Of a DNA stretch of 64,000 bases, positions 25,966 through 34,090 are shown piece by piece. A program made the translations under genes and the position numbers. Origin of the DNA: Pseudomonas inefficax. GTDB taxonomy: Bacteria > Pseudomonadota > Gammaproteobacteria > Pseudomonadales > Pseudomonadaceae. The notes under the pieces were generated by a model that had not been told where the DNA came from, ran no database searches, and saw nothing but the letters and a program-made list of their open reading frames with translations. The stretch's first letter is position 1. Each line of letters starts with the position of its first letter. The stretch is taken from assembly GCF_900277125.1 (NCBI RefSeq), contig NZ_OPYN01000164.1, positions 186,001 to 250,000 of the forward strand, read 5' to 3'.

Positions 25966-26511
25966 TTACTTCTTCTTTTTGGGGGCGATGACCATCATAA
26001 GCTGGCGTCCTTCCATCTTCGGATGCTGCTCAACGGAGCCGTATTCGGCGAGGTCGGCTTCGACCCGCTTCAACAGCTCCATGCCCAGCTCCTGGTGGGC
26101 CATCTCACGGCCGCGGAATCTCAGAGAGATCTTGGCCTTGTCCCCATCGGTAAGGAAACGTACCAGGTTGCGTAGTTTTACCTGGTAATCCCCTTCTTCC
26201 GTCCCTGGACGAAACTTGATTTCTTTGATCTGGATCTGCTTCTGGTTCTTCTTGGCTTCGTTGGCCTGCTTCTTCTTCTCGAAGAGGTGCTTGCCGTAGT
26301 CCATCACCTTGCAGACAGGCGGTACCGCGTCTGCAGAGATCTCCACCAGATCCAGCTTCGCTTCTTCAGCGATACGAAGCGCTTCATCAATCGAGACGAT
26401 GCCAACCTGCTCGCCATCAGCGCCAATTAACCGAACCTCGCGGGCCGAGATATTCTCGTTGATCGGGGCCTTCGGTACAGCACGCTTATCGTTTCTCATT
26501 TCACGCTTAAT
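25966..26511 (-). CDS. infC: Translation initiation factor IF-3 with AUU start
   Basis: 181 residues from an ATT at 26511-26509. IF-3 binds the 30S subunit and rejects non-standard initiation. The N-domain (INENISAREVRLIGADGEQV), the lysine-rich linker (HLFEKKKQANEAKKNQKQ) and C-domain (RFRGREMAHQELGMELL) are intact. Start choice: GGAG at 26523-26520 stands 8 nt before the ATT but only 2 nt before the in-frame ATG at 26517, which overlaps the thrS stop as TAATG. AUU starts are the known basis of IF-3 autoregulation, so ATT is favoured. If the ATG is used, two residues are added. Confidence 0.93.
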   Translation of the reverse strand: MKREMRNDKRAVPKAPINENISAREVRLIGADGEQVGIVSIDEALRIAEEAKLDLVEISADAVPPVCKVMDYGKHLFEKKKQANEAKKNQKQIQIKEIKFRPGTEEGDYQVKLRNLVRFLTDGDKAKISLRFRGREMAHQELGMELLKRVEADLAEYGSVEQHPKMEGRQLMMVIAPKKKK

Positions 26512-26516
26512 AGTCA

Positions 26517-28439
26517 TTACTCCGATTCTTGGCGTCCACGCCGGGAAACCGCTTGTGTCAGGAGCTCAGCGAACTGGGCGACGGGCATGGAGCCCAGGTC
26601 TGCGCCTTCGCGAGTACGCACAGCAACGGTTCGTGTTTCGACTTCGCGATCCCCTATAACCAAAAGGTACGGGACCTTGAGCAAAGTATGCTCGCGGATT
26701 TTAAAGCCGATCTTCTCATTTCTCAAGTCCGACTTGGCACGGAAACCGCTACCGTTCAGGGTATTTTCCACCTCGAGGGCGAAATCGGCCTGCTTGTCGG
26801 TGATGTTCATGATCACCGCCTGGGTAGGTGCCAGCCAGGCCGGGAACACACCGGCGTAGTGCTCGATCAGCATGCCGATGAAGCGCTCGAACGAGCCGAG
26901 GATGGCGCGGTGCAGCATGACCGGGCGAACACGGCTGTTATCTTCGGCGATATAGCTGGCATCCAGGCGTTCTGGCAGGTTCGGGTCGTACTGCAGGGTA
27001 CCGCACTGCCAGTTACGGCCGAGGCAGTCGCGCAGGGTGAACTCGATCTTCGGGCCGTAGAATGCGCCCTCGCCCGGCTGGTATTCCCACTCCAGGCCCG
27101 ATTCGTTCAAGGCGTCGGCCAGCGCGCCTTCGGCACGGTCCCACAGTTCTTCGGAACCCACGCGCTTGGCCGGGCGGGTCGACAACTTCATGGCGATGTC
27201 GGTGAAGCCGAAGTCCTTGTACACGTCCAGGGTCAGCTTGATGAAGTCGGCGGCTTCTTTCTTCACCTGTTCTTCGGTGCAGAAGATGTGCGCGTCGTCC
27301 TGTACGAAGCCACGCACGCGCATGATGCCGTGCAGGGCGCCGGACGGCTCGTTACGGTGGCAGGCACCGAACTCGGCCAGGCGCAGCGGCAGGTCGCGGT
27401 AGCTTTTCAGGCCCTGGTTGAACACCTGCACGTGGCACGGGCAGTTCATCGGTTTTACCGCGTAGTCACGGCTTTCCGACGAAGTGGTGAACATGTTCTC
27501 GGCGTAGTTGGACCAGTGGCCGGAACGCTCCCAGAGAATACGGTCGACAACCTGCGGGGTCTTGATTTCCTGGTAGCCGTTGACGCGCTGGACCTGGCGC
27601 ATGTACTGCTCGAGTACCTGGTACACGGTCCAGCCGTTGGCGTGCCAGAACACCATGCCCGGGGCTTCTTCCTGCAGGTGGAACAGGTCGAGCTGCTTGC
27701 CGATCTTGCGGTGGTCGCGTTTTTCGGCTTCTTCGATGCGCTGGATGTACGCAGCCAGCTGCTTCTTGTCGGCCCAGGCGGTGCCGTACACGCGTTGCAG
27801 CTGTTCGTTCTTGGCATCACCGCGCCAGTAGGCGCCGGACAGCTTGGTCAGCTTGAATGCCTTGAGGAAGCGGGTGTTCGGCACGTGCGGGCCACGGCAC
27901 ATGTCGACGTATTCTTCGTGGTAGTACAGGCCCATGGCCTGCTCGTCCGGCATGTCTTCGACCAGGCGCAGCTTGTAGTCTTCGCCACGGGCCTTGAACA
28001 CGTCGATGACTTCGGCGCGCGGGGTCACCTTCTTGATGACGTCGTAGTCCTTGTCGATCAGCTCCATCATGCGCTTTTCGATGGCGGCCATGTCTTCAGG
28101 GGTGAAGGGGCGCTCGTAGGCGATGTCGTAATAGAAGCCTTCGTCGATGACCGGGCCGATCACCATCTTGGCGGTCGGGTACAGCTGTTTCACCGCGTGG
28201 CCGACCAGGTGGGCGCACGAGTGACGGATGATCTCCAGTCCCTCTTCATCTTTAGGGGTGATGATCTGCAGGGTGGCGTCGTTGCTGATCAGGTCGCAGG
28301 CATCGACCAGTTTGCCGTCGACCTTGCCGGCCACGGTGGCCTTGGCCAGGCCGGCGCCAATGGAAGCGGCGACTTCGGCTACGGATACGGCATGATCGAA
28401 CGAACGTTGACTGCCATCGGGAAGAGTAATAACGGGCAT
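26517..28439 (-). CDS. thrS: Threonyl-tRNA synthetase
   Basis: 640 residues from the ATG at 28439 (MPVITLPDGSQRSFDHAVSV), the length known for Pseudomonas. TGS domain at 1-60, the editing domain with HSCAHLVGHAV (about 73) , class II core with RNEPSGALHGIMRVRGF and the Zn ligands (Cys in MNCPCHVQVF, then His residues), and anticodon-binding C-terminus. A longer frame to 28472 lacks similarity. It is first in the thrS-infC-rpmI-rplT-pheST-ihfA string. Its leader contains a hairpin that mimics a Thr anticodon arm (28533-28549), so autoregulation as in E. coli is likely. Confidence 0.97.
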   Translation of the reverse strand: MPVITLPDGSQRSFDHAVSVAEVAASIGAGLAKATVAGKVDGKLVDACDLISNDATLQIITPKDEEGLEIIRHSCAHLVGHAVKQLYPTAKMVIGPVIDEGFYYDIAYERPFTPEDMAAIEKRMMELIDKDYDVIKKVTPRAEVIDVFKARGEDYKLRLVEDMPDEQAMGLYYHEEYVDMCRGPHVPNTRFLKAFKLTKLSGAYWRGDAKNEQLQRVYGTAWADKKQLAAYIQRIEEAEKRDHRKIGKQLDLFHLQEEAPGMVFWHANGWTVYQVLEQYMRQVQRVNGYQEIKTPQVVDRILWERSGHWSNYAENMFTTSSESRDYAVKPMNCPCHVQVFNQGLKSYRDLPLRLAEFGACHRNEPSGALHGIMRVRGFVQDDAHIFCTEEQVKKEAADFIKLTLDVYKDFGFTDIAMKLSTRPAKRVGSEELWDRAEGALADALNESGLEWEYQPGEGAFYGPKIEFTLRDCLGRNWQCGTLQYDPNLPERLDASYIAEDNSRVRPVMLHRAILGSFERFIGMLIEHYAGVFPAWLAPTQAVIMNITDKQADFALEVENTLNGSGFRAKSDLRNEKIGFKIREHTLLKVPYLLVIGDREVETRTVAVRTREGADLGSMPVAQFAELLTQAVSRRGRQESE

Positions 28440-28514
28440 GGCGCCTCCTCTCCTAGTGGTGACCCCTACCAAAGGTCACGTGGGTTGGGATGAGCCAGTA
28501 CAAGATCCGACCTG

Positions 28515-28563
28515 CCTTCCCGCAAAGGAAGCCTGCCTCACAGTGGCAGAAGCCTTTCGGCTT
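28515..28563 (-). promoter_or_regulatory. Structured thrS leader with tRNA-Thr anticodon-like hairpin
   Basis: Three hairpins follow each other in the thrS mRNA leader: AAGCC-GAAA-GGCTT (28563-28550), CTGCC-ACTGTGA-GGCAG (28549-28533) and CTTCC-TTTGCG-GGAAG. The middle one has a 5-bp stem and a 7-nt loop with TGT at loop positions 3-5, exactly the layout of a tRNA-Thr(UGU) anticodon arm. E. coli ThrRS represses its own mRNA through such a mimic. The rest of the 335-bp gap up to 28774 should hold divergent promoters; no other gene is seen. Confidence 0.55.
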
Positions 28564-28774
28564 GCGAGGGACGAACCAGAGTGACTGGGGAGAAAAAAGA
28601 TAGCTGCAGCGCGCAACGGCGCGACCGCAAGCCGAGCATGCTAGCACGCAGGGTGCGCGCCCGCAGAAATATTTGGAAATTACAGCCTTTGGGTGAACTA
28701 ACGCGGAAAAATTCCTATCAGACCTTGGGAAGCAACCTACTCTTGATGAGACCTGACCCAAGGAGTAACTGGTT

Positions 28775-29080
28775 ATGCGAGTTCCGTCTCTTCTGGCCCT
28801 GGCGGCCGCTGGCGCCCTGCTGCTGCCTGTAGCTGCGAACGCTGGCAACTTCCCAGCCGGGAAGGAGGCCGCCTACATGACCCAGTGCACCCAGGTGGCC
28901 AGCGGCCAAGGCGTTGACGCCGCGACCGCGAAAAAGCACTGCGATTGCGGTGCCCAAGCCATCAAAAAGAATTTCACCGATGCGGAGATCGCCGACCTGG
29001 ACAGCAACGATGGCGTTGACGCCAAGCTGATGCAGAAGGCGCAAACCGTGGTGAAGCAAGCCTGCGCACCGAAAAGCTGA
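28775..29080 (+). CDS. Small secreted four-cysteine protein, unknown
   Basis: 101 residues with a clear signal peptide (LLALAAAGALLLPVAANA, cleavage before GNFPAG). The mature part of about 77 residues has four cysteines (TQCTQ, KKHCDCGAQ and KQACAPKS), which could form two disulfides in the periplasm. A good AAGGAG site precedes the ATG. It is divergent from thrS. Likely a conserved Pseudomonas hypothetical; no function can be assigned. Confidence 0.75.
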   Translation: MRVPSLLALAAAGALLLPVAANAGNFPAGKEAAYMTQCTQVASGQGVDAATAKKHCDCGAQAIKKNFTDAEIADLDSNDGVDAKLMQKAQTVVKQACAPKS

Positions 29081-29242
29081 AACGTTGAAGCCGACGCGGG
29101 CTAGCCATTCTTTGAGATGGATCAATATCCTGCGAAGGTAAAAGGCGCTAGATGCGCAGAATTAGACTATGATGTGTTCCGTGCTCCGTAGCCTCGGCCG
29201 CATTGCACCACTGAAAAAACTAAATGTTCTGGAGATTCACCC

Positions 29243-29455
29243 ATGTCCAATCGCCAACAAGGCACCGTCAAATGGTTCAATGATGAGAAAGGCTACGGCT
29301 TCATCACCCCAGCAGGCGGCGGCGACGACCTGTTCGTTCACTTCAAGGCCATCGAATCCGACGGCTTCAAGAGCCTGAAAGAAGGCCAGACTGTTTCCTT
29401 CGTCGCCGAGCGCGGCCAGAAGGGCATGCAGGCTGCACAGGTTCGTCCGGAGTAA
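29243..29455 (+). CDS. Cold-shock domain protein (CspA family)
   Basis: 70 residues with both RNA-binding motifs, RNP1 (KGYGFITP) and RNP2 (DLFVHF), on a five-strand barrel: QQGTVKWFNDEKGYGFITP. CspA-type proteins bind single-stranded nucleic acid and act as RNA chaperones. The start follows TGGAGATTC. The gene has a long upstream region (about 160 bp), as cold-shock genes often do, and ends at a strong terminator 14 bp after the stop. Confidence 0.95.
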   Translation: MSNRQQGTVKWFNDEKGYGFITPAGGGDDLFVHFKAIESDGFKSLKEGQTVSFVAERGQKGMQAAQVRPE

Positions 29456-29468
29456 TTCGGATAGCTGT

Positions 29469-29499
29469 AAAAAAACCCGCCCTTGTGGCGGGTTTTTTT
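29469..29499 (+). terminator. Rho-independent terminator after the cold-shock gene
   Basis: ACCCGCC-CTTGT-GGCGGGT with an A-run before and seven T residues after; it can work in both directions. Confidence 0.9.
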
Positions 29500-29550
29500 A
29501 TGGGTGTTTACATGGGCCGACGGAGCTGGCCCAGGCGGCGCGGCTTTTTT

Positions 29551-29667
29551 TGTGGGAGCGGCCTTGTGTCGCGAAAGGGGCGCGAAGCGGCCCCAGGGTT
29601 TCAGCTTCGCAGCCTGTATTGCCGGGGCCGCTTTGCGGCCCTTTCGCGACACAAGGCCGCTCCCACA
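29551..29667. repeat. REP-type inverted repeat (GGAGCGGCCTTGTGTCGCG class)
   Basis: A left arm starting TGTGGGAGCGGCCTTGTG and its reverse complement at the right end, separated by about 30 bp, form a long imperfect palindrome between the cold-shock gene and the convergent lipoprotein gene. The same element recurs at 37816, 50106 and 52719. Confidence 0.85.
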
Positions 29668-29678
29668 AGGACCGCGTA

Positions 29679-29999
29679 TCAACCGCAGTTGACGCGAACT
29701 ACCTTGCCCTGCTCGTCCACATTCAGGTTCAAGCGCTCGGAGCGGTACTCCAGGGTAACCACATCGTGCGGCTTGAGAATGCGGGCCATCTGCGAGCCAC
29801 TGGCCTTGCGCGCCTGCTCCAGCAGTTCGGCGCTGGCCGGCTTGCCAATGGCGAAATCGGCGCCGCTGGCTTCGCAGCGGCCATCGTTGCCTGCCGGCGT
29901 GGCTGGCGCAGCGCCACCCGCAGAACTGCCACCAGTGCTGCAACCAGCCAGGACAGCAGCCACCGCCAGGGTTGCCAGGTAAGCACGGGTACGGAACAT
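29679..29999 (-). CDS. Lipoprotein with peptidase-inhibitor I78 fold
   Basis: 106 residues from the ATG at 29999 (MFRTRAYLATLAVAAVLAGC), with a lipobox LAGC giving a lipidated Cys20. After a Gly/Ala/Pro linker comes the I78 pattern: CEASGADFAIGKPASAELLE, then LKPHDVVTLEYRSERLNLNV and a terminal VVRVNCG. I78 proteins inhibit serine peptidases such as subtilisin. The frame extends upstream to 30062 without support. Envelope location follows from the lipobox; the target peptidase is unknown. Confidence 0.82.
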   Translation of the reverse strand: MFRTRAYLATLAVAAVLAGCSTGGSSAGGAAPATPAGNDGRCEASGADFAIGKPASAELLEQARKASGSQMARILKPHDVVTLEYRSERLNLNVDEQGKVVRVNCG

Positions 30000-30275
30000 G
30001 AAGCCTCCTAAATCGGTACGGGAACTGTCTGATCCGACAGTTCCACTCATCATTTGTTGCAAAACCGGTCAAGTCTGCCTGAACTCGCCGGCAGAGGCGA
30101 AAACGCAATCGTGACCGGATTTTGCACAACCCGCTGCGTTTGCCATATGCTTAAGCCACAAGGTCACTGACGCAAAGTCATGATTCAGTGCAAGAAGTGG
30201 AGCGCACCCCGCCTCCATCGAACACCAGGGTCAGGTGTTCGCCCCTTCGTCCCGGGCCCCAAGCGAGAGCCTTTC

Positions 30276-30488
30276 ATGAGCAGCCACAGCATCGATGCCG
30301 ATATCAAGGTCAAATGGGCCGAGGGCCAGAGCGCGTACAGCCCTGGCACACCAGAAGAGTTGCTGTTGATTGCCATCGACCTGCTGGTGCGCGATCGCGG
30401 CGCCGAGGCGGCACGCAGCTTCATCGACCAGGTGTTCGAGCGCTTCGCGCCGGACACGGCTATTCCAATCGCGCCAAACGGGCGCTGA
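30276..30488 (+). CDS. Short conserved-type hypothetical protein
   Basis: 70 residues, acidic, starting MSSHSIDADIKVKWAEGQSA after GAGAG; contains a helix-rich segment (EELLLIAIDLLVRDRGAEAA). Its last 29 bp overlap the 3' end of the convergent nucleoside hydrolase gene. An upstream in-frame ATG at 30180 gives an Arg/Pro-rich extension judged non-coding. No family recognised. Confidence 0.55.
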   Translation: MSSHSIDADIKVKWAEGQSAYSPGTPEELLLIAIDLLVRDRGAEAARSFIDQVFERFAPDTAIPIAPNGR

Positions 30489-31461
30489 GCAGGTCGAACA
30501 GGCCCTGGGCATCGCCCTCCTCCACCCACATAACGTTGGCAGGCTGCTTGAGCACGCCGTACCAGTCGGCAATGGTCTGGCCGAAGCCGGGGCCTTCGCG
30601 GCTGTCGATGCTCATGTGGATGCGCCGGCCACTGAACAGCTCGGGCTTGAGCAGGTAGGCGATGACGCTGGCGTCGTGCACCGGGCCGCCGGGCATGCCG
30701 TACAGGTCCATGTCGTGGGTGATATAGACGTTGAGGATATCCACTACCAATTTGCTGGCCTGGTTGTTGACCGCTGCCAGTTGCTTGAGCCGGGCGTCGC
30801 TGGTCAGCATCTTGTGGGTGACGTCCAGCGGCAGGTAGGTCAGTTGCACGCCGCTGGCCAGCACCACTTCGGCGGCATGCGGGTCGGCATAGAGGTTGAA
30901 TTCCGCCGCCGGGGTGATGTTGCCGCCATTGAAATGGGCGCCGCCCATGACCACCACCTGCTTGATGCCTTTGGCGATGTCCGGGCGCTGGATCAGCGCC
31001 AGGGCCAGGTTGGTTTGTGGGCCGAGCATGGCGATGGTGATGCTGTGGGGTTTGGCGGCGCCAAGGGTATCGACCAGGTATTGCACGGCATTGCCCTGGG
31101 CCAGCGGCGCTTTCGGTTCGTGGACCTGGATGCCGGTGAGGCCTTCTTCGCCGTGCACGTCGGCGGCGTAGATCGGCTTGCGCACCAGCGGGCGAGCGGC
31201 GCCAGCGTACACGGGGATGTCTTCGCGACCAGCCCATTCGCGGGCCAGGCGGGCGTTGCGCGAGGTTTTTTCCAGGCGCACGTTGCCGGCCACGGTGGTG
31301 ATGGCGCGGATGTTGAGTTCGTCGGGCGAGGCCATGGCCAGGAACAGCGCGACCACGTCGTCGGCGCCGGGGTCGGTGTCGATGATCAGGTCGATGGGGG
31401 CGGCCTGGAGGGTAGTGGCTGCGGCCATGAGGGCGATTCCTTGTAGCAGGGGTTTGAGCAT
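30460..31461 (-). CDS. Secreted inosine/uridine-preferring nucleoside hydrolase
   Basis: 333 residues from the ATG at 31461. A signal peptide (LLQGIALMAAATTLQAA) precedes the catalytic start PIDLIIDTDPGADDVVALFL; the DTDPGxDD motif binds the essential calcium and the ribose. The later family motif VMGGAHFNGGN and the C-terminal His (HDASVIAYLL) are also there. The enzyme splits ribonucleosides to base and ribose. A periplasmic location fits with the adjacent ribose ABC importer, which would take up the released ribose. The frame continues upstream through the REP array to 31656, but that part is repeat-encoded and was excluded. Confidence 0.88.
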   Translation of the reverse strand: MLKPLLQGIALMAAATTLQAAPIDLIIDTDPGADDVVALFLAMASPDELNIRAITTVAGNVRLEKTSRNARLAREWAGREDIPVYAGAARPLVRKPIYAADVHGEEGLTGIQVHEPKAPLAQGNAVQYLVDTLGAAKPHSITIAMLGPQTNLALALIQRPDIAKGIKQVVVMGGAHFNGGNITPAAEFNLYADPHAAEVVLASGVQLTYLPLDVTHKMLTSDARLKQLAAVNNQASKLVVDILNVYITHDMDLYGMPGGPVHDASVIAYLLKPELFSGRRIHMSIDSREGPGFGQTIADWYGVLKQPANVMWVEEGDAQGLFDLLSARLARLE

Positions 31462-31510
31462 GGGTGGCACTCCTGTTGCCTGGGTTGGTATGTGTGAAAC
31501 ACCGCAAATC

Positions 31511-31720
31511 CCTGTGGGAGCGGGTTTACCCGCGAAGAAAGCTACGCGGTGAATGGCACCGGCTTCGCCGGTGTTCGCGGGTGAACCCGCTCCCACAGGG
31601 GGCCTGCGGTGGATGGCACCGGCGTTGCCGGTGTTCGCGGGCATGCCCGCTCCCACAGGGGCCTGCGGTGGATGGCACCGGCGTTGCCGGTGTTCGCGGG
31701 CATGCCCGCTCCCACAGGGG
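31511..31720. repeat. Tandem array of about 60-bp REP units
   Basis: An opening unit (GTGGGAGCGGGTTTACCCGCG) faces three tandem copies of a roughly 60-bp unit made of GGATGGCACCGG, GTTGCCGGTGTTCGCGGG, then CATGCCCGCTCCCACAGG. Spacing between copies is 60 and 59 bp. It lies in the gap between rbsD and the nucleoside hydrolase, where it may attenuate transcription or protect the mRNA 3' end. Confidence 0.88.
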
Positions 31721-31744
31721 ATCTGCGTTGGGCAAGATGACGAG

Positions 31745-32143
31745 TTAGAAGGTCACGCCGGAGATCAGCGCAATGTTGCTGTAGGGCTGGCACTCGCCGG
31801 TGCGCACTACCGCACGGGCATTGCGTGACAACGCCTTGAAATCTTCATGGCTAAGCCATTCGCGCTTGCCCAGCTTGCCCTTCAGCCGCTCGATCTCGAC
31901 CAGCGCCGGCGGCACCACTTTCTGCATCTCTTCGGCCAGCACGTGGCGCTCTACCTGCAACTCGCTCAGCACAACCCGCAAGACGCTGGCGAAATCCGGC
32001 AGGCCAGGCGTGACGGCCAGGTCGATCAGTTCTACCCCCGGCGGCACCGGCAGCCCGGCATCGCCGATTACCAGGATGTCGCCATGCCCCATGCCGGCAA
32101 TGGTCCGCGACAGGGCGACGTTCAGCAGTGGGGTTTTCTTCAT
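31745..32143 (-). CDS. rbsD: D-ribose pyranase
   Basis: 132 residues, typical of RbsD: MKKTPLLNVALSRTIAGMGH with the catalytic His20 and GDILVIGDAGLPVP. It interconverts beta-pyranose and beta-furanose forms of ribose so that ribokinase gets its furanose substrate. It overlaps rbsK by 4 bp. It is the last rbs gene before the REP array. Confidence 0.95.
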   Translation of the reverse strand: MKKTPLLNVALSRTIAGMGHGDILVIGDAGLPVPPGVELIDLAVTPGLPDFASVLRVVLSELQVERHVLAEEMQKVVPPALVEIERLKGKLGKREWLSHEDFKALSRNARAVVRTGECQPYSNIALISGVTF

Positions 32144-33048
32144 GGCGCAAGCTCCGCCAGGTAGGGAATCGACGGCTGGGCGCCGGCGCGGGTAACCGAC
32201 AGGGCCGCGGCGCGCTGGCCGAAGGTGATGGCTTCGCCCTCCTCCAGGCCGCGCACCAGGCCAGCGGCAAAGCCGCCGATGAAGGTGTCGCCGGCTGCCG
32301 TGGTGTCCAGCGGCTGGACCAGCGGCGCGGGGAAGTGCTGGTGGCCCTCGGGGGTGACCAGCAAGGCCCCTTGCGCGCCCAGGGTGATGATCACTTTGCC
32401 CGCGCCCAGTTGCAGCAAGCGCTCGCCGGCACGCCGGGCACTGTCCAGGTCAGCCACCGCCACGCCGGTCAGGGCTTCGGCCTCGCTTTCGTTGGGCGTC
32501 AGGTAGTCGATGTGAGCGAACCAGTCCGCCGGCAAGGGGCCGGTCGCCGGCGCCGGGTTCAGGATCACCTGCTTGCCCAGCTCACGCCCCCTGGCCAGGG
32601 TCCAGGCCACGGTGTCGGTGGGTACCTCCAGCTGGCAGATGATCACCTCGGCCGCCTGCAGCAGCGCATCGAACCGCTGCACCGACTGCGGGGTCAGCAG
32701 GCCGTTGCCACCGGGGATGATGACAATGCAGTTCTGGCTGGCGGCATCCACGGTGATCAGCGCCACGCCGCTGGACACGCCCTGACAAGTGATGACGCCC
32801 TGGCAGTCGATGCCTTCCACATACAAGGCGCGGTGCAGTTGCCGCCCATAATCATCGTCGCCGACATTGCCGATCATCGCCACGCTGCCGCCCAGGCGCG
32901 CCACGGCCACCGCCTGGTTGGCCCCCTTGCCGCCCGGCACGGTGAAAAAGCTTTCGCCGGGGAGTGTTTCGCCGGCCCGGGGCAGGCGCTGGGCGCGGGC
33001 CACCAGGTCCATGTTGAGGCTACCGACTACCACGACCTTGGCATTCAT
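32140..33048 (-). CDS. rbsK: Ribokinase
   Basis: 302 residues, PfkB family. Both signatures are present: GGKGANQAVAVARLGG near 38-53 and the anion-hole/catalytic DTTAAGDTFIGGFAAGL near 248-264. It phosphorylates ribose at O5. Located between rbsR (15 bp) and rbsD (4-bp overlap). Confidence 0.96.
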   Translation of the reverse strand: MNAKVVVVGSLNMDLVARAQRLPRAGETLPGESFFTVPGGKGANQAVAVARLGGSVAMIGNVGDDDYGRQLHRALYVEGIDCQGVITCQGVSSGVALITVDAASQNCIVIIPGGNGLLTPQSVQRFDALLQAAEVIICQLEVPTDTVAWTLARGRELGKQVILNPAPATGPLPADWFAHIDYLTPNESEAEALTGVAVADLDSARRAGERLLQLGAGKVIITLGAQGALLVTPEGHQHFPAPLVQPLDTTAAGDTFIGGFAAGLVRGLEEGEAITFGQRAAALSVTRAGAQPSIPYLAELAP

Positions 33049-33063
33049 GACATTTCCTTAGCG

Positions 33064-34086
33064 TTAGCGGTAATCGTTGAACAGGTCCGGGCGCGGCCCG
33101 GTGGACTCGCGCAGCACGATGCGCGGGGCGACGATGCGTTGCTCTGCCGCGCCCTGCCGAGGTGTGCCGATACGCGCCAACAACAGTGACGCGGCGCTCT
33201 CGCCCAGCTCGCGGATCGACTGCCCCACCGTGGTCAACGGCGGGTACACATAGCGGCTGAGTTCGATGTCGTCGAAGCCGATCACCGACAGCTCGCCGGG
33301 CACGTTGATATTGCGTTCGGCCGCGGCACGCAGCACGCCGAAGCCGATCATGTCGTTGCCGGCGAAAATCGCCGTGGGCCGCCTGCCCTCCAGCAACCGG
33401 CTTGCCACCGCATGGCCACCCGGGCTGGTGAAGTCGCAGTGCAGCACGCGGTCGCCCAGCACCGCCACACCGGCCTCGGCCATGGCGCGGCGGAAGCCGC
33501 TCAGGCGCAGCTGGGTGACCCCGGTTTCGGCGGGGCCACCGATGTAGGCGATGTCACGGTGGCCAAGCTCCAGCAGATGCCGGGTGGCCAGGAAGGCGCC
33601 CTGCTCGTGGTCGATACGCACCAGGTCGGCATCCACGCCATCCAGTTCGCGGTCAACGATCACCATTGGCGTGCGCACGCCAGCCAGACTTTGCAGCAGG
33701 TCGCTGTCCTGGCCTACCGAAGCCACCACCAGGCCGTCGATGCGCTTTTCCAGCAGTACGCGCAGGTAGCTGCGCTGCTTTTGCGGGTTGTCGTCGGAGT
33801 TGCACAGGATCACGCAGTAGCCGTTGCGCTCGCAGGCGTCTTCAATGCCCCGCGCCAGTTCGGCGAAGTACGGGTTGACGCTGTTGGGCACCAGCAAGCC
33901 GATGGTGGCCGTGCTGCGCGCCTTCAGCGAGCGGGCCACGGCGCTGGGTACGTAGTCGAGCTCGGCGATGGCGGCTTCGACTTTCAGCCGCACCTGCTCG
34001 CTGACCGGCCGGGTCTTGTTCAGCACATGGGACACGGTGGTGTAGGAAATGCCCGCCAGTGCCGCGACGTCTTTGATGGTTGCCAT
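33064..34086 (-). CDS. rbsR: LacI-family ribose operon repressor
   Basis: 340 residues from the ATG at 34086. LacI helix-turn-helix MATIKDVAALAGISYTTVSH at 1-20 and hinge helix VPSAVARSLK at about 50; periplasmic-binding-protein-like effector domain with FAGNDMIGFGVLRA and GFDDIELSRYVYPPLTTV. The frame extends 8 codons upstream without conservation. It lies inside the operon it should control; the perfect palindrome at 37651-37664 is its likely operator, with ribose as inducer. Confidence 0.94.
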   Translation of the reverse strand: MATIKDVAALAGISYTTVSHVLNKTRPVSEQVRLKVEAAIAELDYVPSAVARSLKARSTATIGLLVPNSVNPYFAELARGIEDACERNGYCVILCNSDDNPQKQRSYLRVLLEKRIDGLVVASVGQDSDLLQSLAGVRTPMVIVDRELDGVDADLVRIDHEQGAFLATRHLLELGHRDIAYIGGPAETGVTQLRLSGFRRAMAEAGVAVLGDRVLHCDFTSPGGHAVASRLLEGRRPTAIFAGNDMIGFGVLRAAAERNINVPGELSVIGFDDIELSRYVYPPLTTVGQSIRELGESAASLLLARIGTPRQGAAEQRIVAPRIVLRESTGPRPDLFNDYR

Positions 34087-34090
34087 GTTC

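Noticed and set aside
26529..28493. A 654-codon plus-strand frame opposite thrS
   Set aside because: Same shadow effect; no start site and no family likeness.
31511..31720. Possible CRISPR array
   Set aside because: Repeats are about 60 bp with no unique spacers, contain REP palindromes, and no cas gene is nearby.
31462..31793. Frames rich in PANTGNAGAIHR / ERACPRTPATPVPS repeats
   Set aside because: They are translations of the tandem REP units, not a repeat protein.
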